Source of the DNA: Fructobacillus evanidus
Lineage (GTDB): Bacteria; Bacillota; Bacilli; Lactobacillales; Lactobacillaceae
Assembly (NCBI RefSeq): GCF_963580165.1
Contig: NZ_CAUZLM010000001.1
Span: 1 to 64,000 of the forward strand
DNA length: 64,000 nt
Reading direction: 5' to 3'
Position numbers and translations under genes: made by a program. The notes beneath the pieces were generated by a model. The model was not told the origin of the DNA. It saw only the letters and a list, made by a program, of their open reading frames with translations, and ran no database searches. The first letter of the stretch is position 1; every line of letters starts with the position of its first letter. Below are positions 7,950 to 17,031 of the stretch, piece by piece.

Positions 7950-7962
7950 TTGAGAAAGTATT

Positions 7963-7986
7963 AAAAACGCCTACGGGCGTTTTTTC
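7963..7986 (+). terminator. Terminator of the His T-box operon
   Basis: AAAAACGCC-TAC-GGGCGTTTTTT forms a short stable stem with a T run. Confidence 0.85.
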
Positions 7987-8014
7987 TTTTGATAAAACCG
8001 AGTAAGATAGTTAT

Positions 8015-9328
8015 ATGATAAAAAAGACGATGGTGGCGCCTGGCGTCCAATTGGCATACCAGCCAACAAAGCAATTTAAAACAATTCATATCAATGTGAC
8101 CTTTGCGACGAAGGCTAAGAAAGCCATTGCAACCAAGCGAGCGCTCTTGTCCTACTTGATGGCAGTTTCTTCGAAGGAGTATCCAGACCAACGAGCGGTT
8201 TCTTTGGCAATGATTGATGCCTTTGGGGCCAACTTTCAAACGAAGGTCGCAACGCTGGGCGATTTGGATCTTCTAACGGTTTCGATTCAATTTATTAAGC
8301 CGGGGCTTTTGCCAAATTCAAATCAGCTTTTGGAGCAAATTTTAAACTTTTTGCAAGCAATGCTCTTTGATTTTGATTGGGAAAGTGACCAAGCCCAAAT
8401 AATTTTTAATCAAGAGCGGCAGAACCTGAAGCAAGCGATTTTAAGTCGCCAAGATGATAAGGTAGCGTTTGCTTTGGATCAAGCACGCGAATTGATCTTT
8501 GCTGATGCTGCTGTGCGGGAATCGATCTTAGGCTCGATTGAAGAATTGGACCAATTGACCTTACAGGATGTTCGGCAAGCACAGCGAGAGCTGTTAGCTG
8601 CCAATCAAGTGGTGATTTCAGCTGTCGGCGACTTGGATTTTGATCAATTGGAAGAACAATTGTCTGCTTGGCCTTGGGCTGATGTTGGCCGCGATGAAAA
8701 GAGTGTTGCTGACCAGGACGACCCAGCACAAATTCCTCAATTGTTAGCTGTCGGTCAAGAAAAGCTTATGAAAAAGTCAGATTGGCAACAGGCCGTCTTG
8801 GTACAAAATTATCAAGTAGAGGGCTTGTCCTTACAGGAAAATGGTCCACGCTATTATGCAACTTTGGTGTTAAACACAATTTTTGGGGCTAGCCCAGCCA
8901 GTTTGCTTTTCACTGAAGTTCGAGAAAAAAATAGTTTAGCTTATAATATTTCGTCGCGCTTTCAACCAGACTTAGCTGCCTTGACCGTTGTGGCTGGTTT
9001 TGATTTTGACCAAGTCAATTTGGTGGAAGACTTGATTCAGGTTCAATTAAAGACATTGGTAGAAGGCCAGGTGGCGGCAGAAATGCTCGAAAATGCTAAG
9101 CAAAGCTTAAAAAATGAGTATTTAATCCGTCAAGATTCACAGGCTTACTTGGCTGTGCGTCAGGCCGGTCGCTTTTTGCGTCAGGCGAAAGCAGGTGCGA
9201 CTGATTTTCTAACTGCGATTGACCAAGTTTCAGTGGCAGATGTGCAGGATGTTGCTAAGGATTTAACCTTTCAGAGCAGCTTTGTTTTAGCACCTGAGAA
9301 GAAGGGGGAAGCTTTTGAAAATGAATAA
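8015..9328 (+). CDS. yfmF: M16 peptidase-like protein, non-catalytic subunit (YfmF type)
   Basis: A 437-residue insulinase-like protein. It has the two-lobed M16 layout but lacks the HxxEH zinc motif, so it should be the inactive partner of the next gene. Such pairs are known as YfmF/YfmH (YmfF/YmfH) and in Bacillus are linked to the modification pathway of elongation factor P. A conserved FTEVREKNSLAYNISSR segment lies near residues 305-321. No Shine-Dalgarno sequence is visible before the ATG. The stop overlaps the start of the active partner, which fits a stable two-subunit complex. Confidence 0.82.
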   Translation: MIKKTMVAPGVQLAYQPTKQFKTIHINVTFATKAKKAIATKRALLSYLMAVSSKEYPDQRAVSLAMIDAFGANFQTKVATLGDLDLLTVSIQFIKPGLLPNSNQLLEQILNFLQAMLFDFDWESDQAQIIFNQERQNLKQAILSRQDDKVAFALDQARELIFADAAVRESILGSIEELDQLTLQDVRQAQRELLAANQVVISAVGDLDFDQLEEQLSAWPWADVGRDEKSVADQDDPAQIPQLLAVGQEKLMKKSDWQQAVLVQNYQVEGLSLQENGPRYYATLVLNTIFGASPASLLFTEVREKNSLAYNISSRFQPDLAALTVVAGFDFDQVNLVEDLIQVQLKTLVEGQVAAEMLENAKQSLKNEYLIRQDSQAYLAVRQAGRFLRQAKAGATDFLTAIDQVSVADVQDVAKDLTFQSSFVLAPEKKGEAFENE

Positions 9329-10583
9329 TCATGAAAAGCAGCCCTTTGTTTTTCAAACGAAAGAGGGCTTGACAGTTAACCTCATTAAAAAGCCTGGCTA
9401 TCACCAATTTTTGGCCTCATTGACAGCCCGTTTTGGGTCGTTAACGACGACGATGATGATTAATGAAAATCAGCAAATCATCATTCCAGCCGGTACCGCG
9501 CACTTTCTGGAACATAAAATCTTTGATAAAAAAGATGGTGACGCGTTAATTCGCTTTACGGAGTTGGGGGCGGACGCCAATGCCTTTACTGGGCCCAACC
9601 AAACGACTTATTATTTCACTGCCACTAGCCGGGTTTTAGAAAACTTGGCTTGGTTAATGGATTTTGTGCAAGAACCTTATTTTACCGAAGAAAAGGTTGT
9701 TCGTGAGCGAGGCATTATCGAGGAAGAAATTAAGCTTTATCAGGATGATCCTGCTTGGCAGTTGTATCAGGGAATTATTGGGCTCTTATATCCACAATCA
9801 GCATTGAGCCAATATATTGCAGGAACCAAAAACAGCCTGCAAGAAATTACTCCTGATTTACTCTATCAAATTCACGCGGCCTTCTATCAACCCGAAAATT
9901 TGGTGTTAACGGTTGTCGGTGATTTTGATACTAGTGAATTAATGGCCTTTATTAAAAATCAACAAGGTCAAATCAGTAGTCAGAAAGAAACTGTTTTTGT
10001 ACCAAAAGAGGATTTGGCAAAGCAGGTGAGTTTTGCAGCACAAAAGAAGCAAGGATTATCGCTAGAAAAAGGGGCCTATGGTCTCCGCTTACCAAGTCGT
10101 CCTGAAACTATTTCAGGAATTGAACGTGTTAAAGAAATCCTATTAGGCGAATTGGCCTTGGATTTAGTCTTTGGTGATCAAACGGCGTGGTTCCAGGATG
10201 TTTATGACCAAGGAATTTTCGGTGATGACTTTGATTATGAGTATAGTAATTTTGGTCCGTACCAGTATCTGACGTTTTTTGCGGATGGTGAAAAACAGGA
10301 TCAGGTGCAAGAATCTTTGACGAAGAGGCTGGCAGAAGCAGCGGCTGTTTTAGCCGAAAGCCAGACTGATTTTAACCGGTTACAAAAAGCTTTGGCTGGG
10401 CAAACTTTGGCTAGCCAAAACCGTCCGGATCGGCTTGGTTTAGACGAGGATTTAGCCTTGTATGGTGTATCACTATTTGATAAAATGAACTTAATAACAC
10501 GTTTTTGCTTAGATGATGTTGTCGAGTGTGGTAAACGGCTCTTTGAAGGTGGTCGTTTGACCCGCTTAGTATTAGAAAAGTAA
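9321..10583 (+). CDS. yfmH: M16 zinc metallopeptidase (YfmH type)
   Basis: A 420-residue insulinase-family peptidase. The inverted zinc motif HFLEH is near residues 60-64, and the third-ligand region RERGIIEEEIKLYQDDP follows about 70 residues later, so the site looks intact. It overlaps the inactive partner by eight bases. The ATG at 9321 is used, but a TTG at 9315 is closer to the GGGGG purine run and cannot be excluded (two extra residues). The pair lies just upstream of rodZ and pgsA, as in many lactic acid bacteria, although the usual ymfI-type reductase between them is absent. Confidence 0.85.
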   Translation: MNNHEKQPFVFQTKEGLTVNLIKKPGYHQFLASLTARFGSLTTTMMINENQQIIIPAGTAHFLEHKIFDKKDGDALIRFTELGADANAFTGPNQTTYYFTATSRVLENLAWLMDFVQEPYFTEEKVVRERGIIEEEIKLYQDDPAWQLYQGIIGLLYPQSALSQYIAGTKNSLQEITPDLLYQIHAAFYQPENLVLTVVGDFDTSELMAFIKNQQGQISSQKETVFVPKEDLAKQVSFAAQKKQGLSLEKGAYGLRLPSRPETISGIERVKEILLGELALDLVFGDQTAWFQDVYDQGIFGDDFDYEYSNFGPYQYLTFFADGEKQDQVQESLTKRLAEAAAVLAESQTDFNRLQKALAGQTLASQNRPDRLGLDEDLALYGVSLFDKMNLITRFCLDDVVECGKRLFEGGRLTRLVLEK

Positions 10584-10591
10584 GAGAAAAA

Positions 10592-11464
10592 ATGACTGAA
10601 TATTTAGCAAGTGAAATTAGTCAACAGTTACGAGAAGCTCGGTTGGAGAAGGGTTACACAATCGACCAATTAGCCGAAATGACTAAGATCCAACCTCGGT
10701 TTTTACAAGCGATTGAAGATGGTGACCAGGATGCTTTGCCTGGTCAATTTTATGCCCGGGCTTTTGCCAAGCAATTTGCTGAGGCGGTTGGTTTAAATCC
10801 TGATGATCTTTTTGATGAAGTTGAATTTGATCCACAAGTGATTAGCGACTTATCGCATGCACACCGTGACGATGACGGCGTTGTTCGCGCGGGCGTTAAC
10901 AATACGGAAACCTTTAAATCACGGTTCCGTGGTTTTATTCCAAAGATTTGGTTAGCGATTATCGTTGTGGCAGTTTTGTTGGTTGCTTGGTTTGTTGTGA
11001 CACGAATGAGCTCTGGTTCTAATTCATCAAATAGTGGAAACCAAGTTGAAGTGACATCATCATCTGTACCACAGTCATCATCTTCATCGTCCGCAGCCTC
11101 ATCATCAAGCGCTAATGGGGGCATTAACCTTGGGACTGCAACGACAAACACGGCCCAGTTAACGACGACTTATACTGTTGCCGGCCAATTGGCTAACACG
11201 CATACCATTGTTGCCAAGGGCCAAAATGGTGGCTCAATGTTTAAGGTAACCGACGGGACGGGTAAGGTCTTGTATAACGCTTGGTTGAACCAGACCGATG
11301 AGAAGAGTGTTGAGATTCCTGCCAATACGGCCATTGTTAATATTCAAGTTTCACAGGTTAGCCACGTCAACTTGACGATTAACAACCAACATATTGATTT
11401 ACCAAACTTGCCAACGAACCCAGCTCCAACGACTTGGAACGTTGTCTTGAATTTGAATAAGTGA
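10592..11464 (+). CDS. rodZ: RodZ-like membrane-anchored HTH protein (YmfM type)
   Basis: A 290-residue protein with an N-terminal HTH domain (about 10-75; motif LREARLEKGYTIDQLAEMTK), a basic stretch and one membrane helix (about 118-136). A Ser/Asn-rich linker (about 139-175) and an extracytoplasmic beta domain (DUF4115-like, about 185-290) follow. RodZ proteins bind MreB and place the elongation complex. The gene lies 8 bases after yfmH and 7 bases before pgsA, so the group is an operon. The ribosome binding site (AAGAGA) is weak. Confidence 0.87.
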   Translation: MTEYLASEISQQLREARLEKGYTIDQLAEMTKIQPRFLQAIEDGDQDALPGQFYARAFAKQFAEAVGLNPDDLFDEVEFDPQVISDLSHAHRDDDGVVRAGVNNTETFKSRFRGFIPKIWLAIIVVAVLLVAWFVVTRMSSGSNSSNSGNQVEVTSSSVPQSSSSSSAASSSSANGGINLGTATTNTAQLTTTYTVAGQLANTHTIVAKGQNGGSMFKVTDGTGKVLYNAWLNQTDEKSVEIPANTAIVNIQVSQVSHVNLTINNQHIDLPNLPTNPAPTTWNVVLNLNK

Positions 11465-11471
11465 GAACAAA

Positions 11472-12050
11472 ATGAATTTACCAAATAAACTAACGGTCTT
11501 TCGAATCATCTTGATTCCAGTTTTCATGCTCCTTTTGATTTTTTCAAAGGGTTCAACGGTTGTGAACACTGATTTAGACCTGACCCTTTCATGGGTCCTG
11601 GCGGCCATCGTTTTTGCCGTTGCTTGTATGACTGATTTCTTAGATGGGCAAATTGCTCGTCGAAAGCACTTAGTAACCAACTTCGGTAAATTCTTTGATC
11701 CATTAGCTGATAAGCTTTTGGTCATGACTGCCTTGATTTACCTGACTGCCTTTCACCAAGTTCCTGCCTGGGTCACAGCAGTGATTGTTATCCGGGAATT
11801 AGCCGTAACTGGATTGCGGACATTGGTTGTTGAAAATAACGGGACGGTCATGGCTGCTGCCTGGCCTGGTAAGATTAAAACTTTTTCGCAGATGTTTGCG
11901 ATTTTCTTCCTGTACTTAAAAGATTGGCCGTTTGCCCTTGTTGATTTTCCAATTGGCCAGGTGCTCTTGTATATTGCCGTTTTCTTTACAATTTATTCAG
12001 GAATCGAATATTTCTGGAAAAGCCGCTCGGTTTTTGCAGACGGACTATAA
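11472..12050 (+). CDS. pgsA: CDP-diacylglycerol--glycerol-3-phosphate 3-phosphatidyltransferase
   Basis: A 192-residue integral membrane enzyme that makes phosphatidylglycerophosphate, the first committed step to phosphatidylglycerol. The CDP-alcohol phosphatidyltransferase signature DGxxARx8Gx3Dx3D is complete (DGQIAR at about 58-63, then G, D, D in GKFFDPLADK). Several membrane helices surround it. It is the last gene of the yfmF-yfmH-rodZ-pgsA operon; its stop codon forms the first bases of the terminator stem. The cinA gene often found between pgsA and recA is absent here. Confidence 0.94.
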   Translation: MNLPNKLTVFRIILIPVFMLLLIFSKGSTVVNTDLDLTLSWVLAAIVFAVACMTDFLDGQIARRKHLVTNFGKFFDPLADKLLVMTALIYLTAFHQVPAWVTAVIVIRELAVTGLRTLVVENNGTVMAAAWPGKIKTFSQMFAIFFLYLKDWPFALVDFPIGQVLLYIAVFFTIYSGIEYFWKSRSVFADGL

Positions 12051-12069
12051 GCGCTTTAAGCGCTTTTTT
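12049..12069 (+). terminator. Terminator after pgsA
   Basis: AAGCGCT-TTA-AGCGCTT followed by TTTT. The stem starts with the last two bases of the pgsA stop codon. Confidence 0.8.
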
Positions 12070-12098
12070 CGTCCAATCAAATAAGGAAGAAAGCGATG

Positions 12099-12112
12099 CG
12101 AACAAATGTTCG
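12099..12112 (+). promoter_or_regulatory. LexA (SOS) box upstream of recA
   Basis: CGAACAAATGTTCG matches the Gram-positive LexA operator CGAACATATGTTCG except for one central base. It ends 9 bases before the recA -35 element, consistent with SOS control of recA. Confidence 0.85.
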
Positions 12113-12121
12113 TAAAAGTCC

Positions 12122-12150
12122 TTGCATTTTGTTAAAAAAGTCCGTACACT
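12122..12150 (+). promoter_or_regulatory. recA promoter
   Basis: TTGCAT at 12122-12127 and TACACT at 12145-12150 are separated by 17 bases. The recA start is 28 bases beyond the -10. Confidence 0.75.
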
Positions 12151-12178
12151 GTTGATAGACATTGAAGGAGTATCAAGC

Positions 12179-13297
12179 ATGGTTGCAAAAAAGACAAGCG
12201 ATGATAACAAGAAGGATGGCCGTCAGGCTGCCTTAAATGAAGCTTTAAAGAAAATTGAAAAAAACTTTGGAAAGGGTTCTATTATGACGTTGGGCGATAA
12301 CGCCTTAACGCAAGTAGAAACTTCACCATCTGGGTCTGTTAAATTGGATGTGGCATTAGGTGTTGGTGGTTATCCCAAGGGACGGATTATTGAAGTTTAT
12401 GGGCCTGAATCATCAGGTAAGACGACGATTGCTCTGCATGCGGTAGCTGAAATCCAAAAGAATGGTGGCACAGCTGCTTATATCGATGCTGAAAATGCCT
12501 TGGACGTTAAATACGCTGAAGCTTTAGGTGTTAAGAAGGATGAATTGCTGTTGTCACAGCCTGATACTGGTGAACAGGGACTGGAAATTGCTGACGCCTT
12601 AGTTCAATCAGGTGCTGTTGACATGGTCGTGGTTGATTCTGTGGCCGCCTTAGTTCCCCGTGTGGAAATTGAAGGTGAAATGGGGGATGCTCACGTTGGT
12701 TTGCAGGCACGGTTGATGTCTCAAGCTTTGCGTAAGTTAGCTGGAACCTTGAACCGGACAGGAACGATTGCCATCTTTATCAATCAGATTCGTGAAAAGG
12801 TTGGCGTGATGTTTGGAAATCCCGAAACAACGCCAGGTGGTCGTGCCTTGAAGTTTTATTCGACAATTCGTTTGGAAGTCCGCCGGTCAACTCAAATTAA
12901 AGATGGATCAGACGTGACTGGTAACTTGACCAAGGTCAAGGTTGTGAAGAACAAGGTTGCGCCACCATTTAAGGTCGCCGAAGTCGATATCATGTATGGA
13001 AAGGGAATCTCACAAACTGGTGAAATTCTTGATTTGGCCGTTGATCAAGATATTATTGATAAGGCTGGTGCTTGGTATGCCTATAATGGGGAGCGAATTG
13101 GCCAAGGTCGCGAAAAGGCCAAGGAATATTTGGATGACCCTGAGCACGCTGCTTTGAAGGCAGATATCTATACACAAGTGCGGAATGCTTATGGCATTGG
13201 CGATGAGCCAGTTGCTGATGCAGGTCCCGATGAAAGTGATAGCAAAAGTGCAGAAAATCACGATAACGACGGGCTTACCGACGAACCGATTATTTAG
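12179..13297 (+). CDS. recA: Recombinase RecA
   Basis: A 372-residue RecA. Walker A GPESSGKTT is near residues 68-76, Walker B VVVDSVAAL near 142-150, and loop L2 ends with the usual GNPETTPGGRALKFY segment. The motif AYIDAENALD has Asn where most bacteria have His (AEH), a variant I associate with Leuconostoc/Weissella. The C-terminal tail (about 345-372) is acidic, as usual. The ATG at 12179 follows GAAGGAG. An upstream TTG at 12122 overlaps the -35 element and is rejected. Controlled by a LexA box. Confidence 0.97.
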   Translation: MVAKKTSDDNKKDGRQAALNEALKKIEKNFGKGSIMTLGDNALTQVETSPSGSVKLDVALGVGGYPKGRIIEVYGPESSGKTTIALHAVAEIQKNGGTAAYIDAENALDVKYAEALGVKKDELLLSQPDTGEQGLEIADALVQSGAVDMVVVDSVAALVPRVEIEGEMGDAHVGLQARLMSQALRKLAGTLNRTGTIAIFINQIREKVGVMFGNPETTPGGRALKFYSTIRLEVRRSTQIKDGSDVTGNLTKVKVVKNKVAPPFKVAEVDIMYGKGISQTGEILDLAVDQDIIDKAGAWYAYNGERIGQGREKAKEYLDDPEHAALKADIYTQVRNAYGIGDEPVADAGPDESDSKSAENHDNDGLTDEPII

Positions 13298-13321
13298 AAA
13301 TAGTAATAATAAATTAATATT

Positions 13322-13348
13322 AAAAAGCGTTGTAAAACGCTTTTTTTT
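13322..13348 (+). terminator. Terminator after recA
   Basis: AAAAGCGTT-GTAAA-AACGCTTTT followed by a run of eight T bases. Confidence 0.85.
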
Positions 13349-13394
13349 GTTATAATGTGTTTGTTCTTAACTGAAGTGAATGATTCATTTTCAC
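13349..13394 (+). promoter_or_regulatory. Putative pst promoter with inverted-repeat operator
   Basis: An extended -10 (TGTTATAAT) lies at 13348-13356 right after the recA terminator. About 20 bases downstream is the perfect palindrome TGAATGATTCA (13377-13387), inside a longer repeat GTGAA...TTCAC (13376-13394). It could be an operator controlling pst. No phoPR genes are adjacent, so the regulator is unknown. Confidence 0.45.
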
Positions 13395-13474
13395 ACAAAT
13401 TGTTCGGATTAGTTTGGAATAGATACTTGTTGTTGTAGGATAATCTTTTGCACCCAGTTGGGAGAAGAGGAATC

Positions 13475-14365
13475 ATGCAAAGATCGCATCGCGGGTCATG
13501 GATAGTGGCCTCTGTCGTCGTTGTACTTGCCGTCATCTTAGGAATTGCCTATCAAAACCGAGACAAGCAAGCCAACACCGCACCCATTACTGCAGTTGGT
13601 TCAACTGCACTGCAACCTTTGGTTGAAGCTGCCGGAGAGGACTATCAACGTTCTCATCCTGGTGTCTCCATTACCGTTCAAGGTGGTGGAAGTGGTACGG
13701 GTCTGTCGCAAATAGCGCAAGGGGCTGTTTCCCTCGGGAACTCAGATCTCTTCGCTGAAGAAAAGAAGGGGATTGATACAAAGAATTTAGTTGATCATCG
13801 AGTCGCAGTCGTTGGAATTGCGCCAATCATTAATAAGCAAGCCGGTGTCAAGAATTTGACACTGGCACAGTTAACCGATATCTTTACCGGTAAAATTAAA
13901 AATTGGAGTGAACTGGGCGGAAAGGACATGCCAATTGTGCTTGTCAACCGTGCCGCCGGTTCCGGAACTCGGGCCGCTTTTGAAAAGTGGGCCATGGGTG
14001 GCAAAAAGAGTGCCTCTGCACAAGAGCAAGATTCATCAGGAATGGTCTTGTCAATTGTTAAGAGTACTCCGGGAGCTATCTCTTACGTTGCCTTTGCTTA
14101 TAAGTCAAACGATGTTGTTCGAGCAAACATCAATGGTGTCGCACCTACCGATGCCAATGTTGAGGATGGGGCTTATCCTATCTGGTCATACGAACACATT
14201 TACACGCACGGCAAGCCAACAGGTGAAGTTGCTAAGTTCTTGGATTTCTTTAATTCAGATCGTGTACAGAAGACGTACGTACCAAAGTTGGGTTACATCT
14301 CAAATACAAATATGAAGATTGAACGTGACCTGCATGGTAACATTACCGCTAAGCAGAAGGGGTAA
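13475..14365 (+). CDS. pstS: Phosphate ABC transporter substrate-binding protein PstS
   Basis: A 296-residue phosphate-binding protein with AVGSTALQPLVEAAGEDYQ, VQGGGSGTGLSQ and VNRAAGSGTRAAFEKW, which form the phosphate-binding loops of the PstS family. The N terminus has a single hydrophobic helix (about 9-24), but there is no cysteine to act as lipobox. The protein may stay attached through an uncleaved signal anchor rather than a lipid. ATG at 13475 follows AGAGG; the upstream TTG at 13448 is not needed. First gene of pstS-C-A-B-B, with phoU following. Confidence 0.92.
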   Translation: MQRSHRGSWIVASVVVVLAVILGIAYQNRDKQANTAPITAVGSTALQPLVEAAGEDYQRSHPGVSITVQGGGSGTGLSQIAQGAVSLGNSDLFAEEKKGIDTKNLVDHRVAVVGIAPIINKQAGVKNLTLAQLTDIFTGKIKNWSELGGKDMPIVLVNRAAGSGTRAAFEKWAMGGKKSASAQEQDSSGMVLSIVKSTPGAISYVAFAYKSNDVVRANINGVAPTDANVEDGAYPIWSYEHIYTHGKPTGEVAKFLDFFNSDRVQKTYVPKLGYISNTNMKIERDLHGNITAKQKG

Positions 14366-14373
14366 GGCAGACA

Positions 14374-15297
14374 ATGGATCTTATTACCGAAAAAATTAAA
14401 AAAACTTCGTTGTCAACCAAGCAAGACCGGTTTGGAAAGTTCATCTCGGCTCTTGCCTTAATTCTAATCACTGCGGTGGTTATCTTGATTTTTGGCTTTG
14501 TTATTACTCGGGGGTTGGCCACCTTTACGACCAATAAAGTTTCAGTTAGTAAGTTTCTCTTTGGAACGAATTGGAATCCGAGTGTTGTTGACCCTAAGAC
14601 GGGTCAACCAGGTATTGGAGCATTACCGCTCATTACTGGTTCTTTGGCGGTAACAATTTTGGCCGCTATTATTGCAACGCCATTTGCGATTGGAACAGCG
14701 GTCTTTATGACTGAAATCGCAGAAAAGCGTGGTGCACGCATCATGCAACCAGTCATCGAATTGTTGGTTGGAATTCCTTCCGTTGTTTACGGTGTTATCG
14801 GTTTGGCTGTTGTAGTTCCAGCCGTCCGTTCAATTTTCGGCGGAACAGGTCTTGGAATCTTGTCTGGAACAATTGTTTTGTTCGTCATGATTTTACCAAC
14901 CATTACATCAATGACAGTCGATGCCTTAAAGGGTGTTCCTCGCTATTACCGTGAATCAGCCTTGGCCATTGGTGCCACGCGTTGGCAAATGATTTACAAG
15001 GTGATTTTGCGGGCAGCTACGCCAGGAATCTTGACAGCAATTGTCTTCGGAATGGCGCGTGCCTTCGGTGAAGCTTTGGCTGTTCAAATGGTAATCGGAA
15101 ATGCGGCCAAGATGCCAGGTTCTCTGGTTTCACCAGCAGCAACCTTGACCTCCGTTTTGACGATGGGAATTGGAAACACGGTCATGGGTACGTTGCAAAA
15201 CAACGTCTTGTGGTCATTAGCAATGATCTTACTTCTGATGTCTCTCGTCTTTAACCTCTTGATTCGCTGGATTGGTCGAAAAGGAGAACTGAAGTAA
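14374..15297 (+). CDS. pstC: Phosphate ABC transporter permease PstC
   Basis: A 307-residue permease with about six membrane helices. The EAA loop RYYRESALAIGATRWQMIYK is near residues 190-209, and LLVGIPSVVYGVIGL, typical of PstC, is near 130-144. It starts 8 bases after pstS, and its stop shares one base with the start of pstA (TAATG), so the permease pair is coupled. It forms the membrane channel with PstA. Confidence 0.95.
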   Translation: MDLITEKIKKTSLSTKQDRFGKFISALALILITAVVILIFGFVITRGLATFTTNKVSVSKFLFGTNWNPSVVDPKTGQPGIGALPLITGSLAVTILAAIIATPFAIGTAVFMTEIAEKRGARIMQPVIELLVGIPSVVYGVIGLAVVVPAVRSIFGGTGLGILSGTIVLFVMILPTITSMTVDALKGVPRYYRESALAIGATRWQMIYKVILRAATPGILTAIVFGMARAFGEALAVQMVIGNAAKMPGSLVSPAATLTSVLTMGIGNTVMGTLQNNVLWSLAMILLLMSLVFNLLIRWIGRKGELK

Positions 15298-16181
15298 TGA
15301 AAGCAAAAACTGCTGATAAAATTGCTACGGCCGTGATTTACGCAATCGCTGGTTCAGTAGCGTTGGTGCTGGCAGCAATGCTAGCCTTTATCTTGGTTCG
15401 AGGATTGCCTCACTTGTCATGGCACTTCTTAACTGCACAAGCTCGGTCATTCGAGGCTGGTGGTGGAATTGGCATTCAATTGTTTAATTCTTTCTATCTC
15501 TTGATTTTGGCCATGCTGATTTCATTCCCAATCGCTCTTGGGGCGGCTATTTACTTGAATGAATATGCCAAGCCAACGATTTGGACATCAATGGTTCGTA
15601 CCGCAATTGAAGTGATGTCATCATTGCCTTCTGTTGTTGTTGGATTGTTTGGTTTCTTGATTTTCGTTGTGAAGTTGAAGCTTGGTTTCTCCATTATTTC
15701 TGGGGCCATTGCATTGACATTCTTTAACTTGCCAATTTTGACTCGTTCAATCGAGACGTCATTGAGCCAAATCCCAAACTTACAACGTGAAGCTGGGGCG
15801 GCTTTGGGCCTTTCACGATTTGAAACAGTTATTCACATCATCTTACCGGCAGCGGTACCATCCGTTGTGACAGGGGTTGTGATTTCTGCGGGACGTGTCT
15901 TCGGTGAAGCCGCTGCATTGATCTTTACAGCTGGTCAGTCAGCACCTTCATTGGACTTTGGTGACTGGAACCCATTCAACTTGGCATCGCCATTGTCACC
16001 GTTCCGACCAGCCGAAACTTTGGCCGTGCACATTTGGAAGATTAATTCGGAAGGAATCATGCCGGATTTGTCACTCGTGTCAGCGGGAGCATCAGCGGTT
16101 TTGATTATCGTGGTATTGCTCTTTAACTTTAGTGCACGTCGCTTGGGAACACTTCTCTACAAGAAGTTGACAAAATCGTGA
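15297..16181 (+). CDS. pstA: Phosphate ABC transporter permease PstA
   Basis: A 294-residue permease with six predicted helices. It contains the PstA hallmark MSSLPSVVVGLFGF (about 108-121) and the EAA loop LQREAGAALGLSRFETVIH (about 162-180). Overlaps pstC by one base. Partner of PstC in the high-affinity phosphate channel. Confidence 0.95.
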   Translation: MKAKTADKIATAVIYAIAGSVALVLAAMLAFILVRGLPHLSWHFLTAQARSFEAGGGIGIQLFNSFYLLILAMLISFPIALGAAIYLNEYAKPTIWTSMVRTAIEVMSSLPSVVVGLFGFLIFVVKLKLGFSIISGAIALTFFNLPILTRSIETSLSQIPNLQREAGAALGLSRFETVIHIILPAAVPSVVTGVVISAGRVFGEAAALIFTAGQSAPSLDFGDWNPFNLASPLSPFRPAETLAVHIWKINSEGIMPDLSLVSAGASAVLIIVVLLFNFSARRLGTLLYKKLTKS

Positions 16182-16188
16182 GGTTAGC

Positions 16189-17031
16189 ATGACAGATAAG
16201 AGTCAAGAATTAAAGCCAGTATCAGATTTTATTCCTGAAAAGGCACCGGAACGCTATATCATTCCAATGGAGGATGATAAACATGAAATTGCCCTTTCAA
16301 CTGAAAATTTGCAAGTGAGTTATGGCGATAACCTTTCCCTAAGTGAAGGGGACTTGCGTTTCGAACGCTATAAGATTACCTCTTTGATTGGAGCATCTGG
16401 TTCAGGTAAGTCAACGTTTTTGCGGTCATTGAACCGAATGAACGATGGCGTTGCCAATGTTACTGGTCATATTTGGTACCGTGGATTGGACATCAACTCA
16501 AAAGACATTGATGTCTATGAAATGCGTCGCCACATTGGAATGGTTTTCCAACGACCAAACCCATTTGCTAAGTCAATTTATGACAACATTACCTTCCCAT
16601 TGACTCGCCGTGGTAAGTATACTAAGGCCCAGCTCGATGAGATTGTGGAAACAACGTTAAAGCAAGCTGCTTTGTGGGACCAAGTTAAAGATGAATTGAA
16701 CAAATCAGCGCTTTCATTGTCAGGTGGACAAGCCCAACGATTGGTGATTGCCCGTGCCTTGGCCTTAAAGCCTGATATCTTGTTGCTCGATGAGCCATCA
16801 TCAGCCTTGGATCCAATTTCTTCTGCTAAGTTCGAAGATACTTTGCTGGAGTTGAAGAAAAATTACACGATTATTATCGTGACGCACAATATGCAGCAAG
16901 CAGCCCGGATTTCTGACTACACGGCCTTTATGCACCAAGGTAAGGTAATTGAATACGATTTGACTCGTAAAATCTTTACCCGTCCTAAGGTGGAATTGAC
17001 CAACGATTATATTTCAGGTAATTTTGGATGA
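16189..17031 (+). CDS. pstB: Phosphate ABC transporter ATP-binding protein PstB (copy 1)
   Basis: A 280-residue ATPase with Walker A GASGSGKST, PstB-specific VFQRPNPFAKSIYDNITFPL, signature LSGGQAQRLVIARAL and Walker B ILLLDEPSSALDP. It has an N-terminal extension of about 35 residues compared with copy 2. The signature reads GGQAQR instead of GGQQQR. The end overlaps the start of copy 2 by four bases (ATGA). Tandem pstB genes are common in Lactobacillales, and the two may form a heterodimer. Confidence 0.94.
   Translation: MTDKSQELKPVSDFIPEKAPERYIIPMEDDKHEIALSTENLQVSYGDNLSLSEGDLRFERYKITSLIGASGSGKSTFLRSLNRMNDGVANVTGHIWYRGLDINSKDIDVYEMRRHIGMVFQRPNPFAKSIYDNITFPLTRRGKYTKAQLDEIVETTLKQAALWDQVKDELNKSALSLSGGQAQRLVIARALALKPDILLLDEPSSALDPISSAKFEDTLLELKKNYTIIIVTHNMQQAARISDYTAFMHQGKVIEYDLTRKIFTRPKVELTNDYISGNFG

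Noticed and set aside
12122..12178. Upstream extension of recA from a TTG at 12122
   Set aside because: It overlaps the -35 and -10 elements of the recA promoter, and the ATG at 12179 has an ideal GAAGGAG site.
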